This document shows, one piece after another, positions 43,403 through 43,720 of a stretch of DNA of 43,720 nt (its first letter is position 1; every line of letters starts with the position of its first letter). The position numbers and the translations under genes were made by a program. The notes under the pieces were generated by a model. That model saw nothing but the letters and a program-made list of their open reading frames with translations, searched no databases and had not been told where the DNA came from. The stretch is from Nemertoderma westbladi (Eukaryota; Xenacoelomorpha; Nemertodermatida; Nemertodermatidae), in assembly GCA_032718475.1 (NCBI GenBank), contig JAUCBJ010000845.1, positions 1 to 43,720 on the forward strand, given 5' to 3'.

Positions 43403-43606
43403 AACATTTAAAAAGTTGCCATGCCTTCACTGGCTCACTTACTGTACAACATATGATTGATTTTATATAGGTTTACCCTACCGGGCCGGTACCGGTACCG
43501 AACTCATGCTATAATTTTCGAAGAATATATCAAATTAGTTAGTTCCTTATTGAAATCGACGAACTTAGGAATATCCTCACCAGTTTAAGGTTTTAATATA
43601 ACATGT

Positions 43607-43710
43607 AAAGCGAGATAATTACGTAGTTCTGAAAAATTCCAGGACATCCCTAGAATATCATATATTCTTTTTTAAAGATATTGAAAGCGAGATAATTACG
43701 TAGTTCTGAA
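43607..43710 (+). repeat. 27-bp direct repeat pair
   Basis: AAAGCGAGATAATTACGTAG plus TTCTGAA occurs at 43607-43633 and again, identical, at 43684-43710. It lies downstream of the ORF1-type gene, possibly in a retroelement tail or a short tandem repeat cut by the window edge. Confidence 0.8.
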
Positions 43711-43720
43711 GGTAATATCA

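Noticed and set aside
18000-43720. tRNA or rRNA genes
   Set aside because: I looked for TTC-arm-like motifs and rRNA stretches by eye and found none. A covariance-model scan would be needed to exclude them firmly.

Overview
The window is nuclear DNA from an invertebrate-like metazoan. Evidence: a full Jouberin/AHI1 orthologue (WD40 plus SH3), an IFT27 orthologue, a BCAS2/SPF27 splicing factor, a PIF/Harbinger transposase remnant, pieces of non-LTR retrotransposons, several satellites and many non-autonomous inverted-repeat elements. The non-satellite part is AT-rich and carries G or C homopolymers of 15-24 nt at several loci. I cannot name the clade. All four conserved protein genes are complete in one uninterrupted reading frame, which is unusual for genes with many introns in vertebrates.

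Layout. 1-17859 is one tandem array of a 23-bp unit (about 776 copies), cut by the left window edge. It has nested higher-order repeats with offsets of 759, 2852 and 7097 bp. It ends exactly at the stop codon of a minus-strand DUF924-family gene (17852-18418). A C/G-homopolymer minisatellite (18478-18830) follows, then a 21-bp minisatellite of about 27 near-identical copies (19694-20258), a zone of dispersed repeats, and four tandem copies of a 331-bp unit (22300-23623). A 203-bp MITE with a clear 9-bp target-site duplication lies at 23882-24084.

The gene-bearing part holds AHI1 (24559-27918, minus) and IFT27 (29272-29841, minus), two ciliary genes in tandem 1.35 kb apart, with a near-consensus RFX X-box upstream of IFT27. 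Then come a secreted or membrane-anchored Cys-rich orphan (33899-34609, plus), a reverse-transcriptase remnant (about 35837-36097, minus), BCAS2 (36916-37659, minus), a frameshifted Harbinger transposase remnant (38684-39111, plus), a foldback-like element (41209-41975) and a LINE ORF1-type protein (42683-43402, plus).

Functional themes. AHI1 (ciliary transition zone) and IFT27 (IFT-B GTPase) are both cilium genes and may share transcriptional control. BCAS2 is a housekeeping spliceosome component. Everything else is repeat biology. Long in-phase ORFs over 1-17.9 kb and 19.6-20.3 kb come from repeat units lacking stop codons and should not be read as genes.
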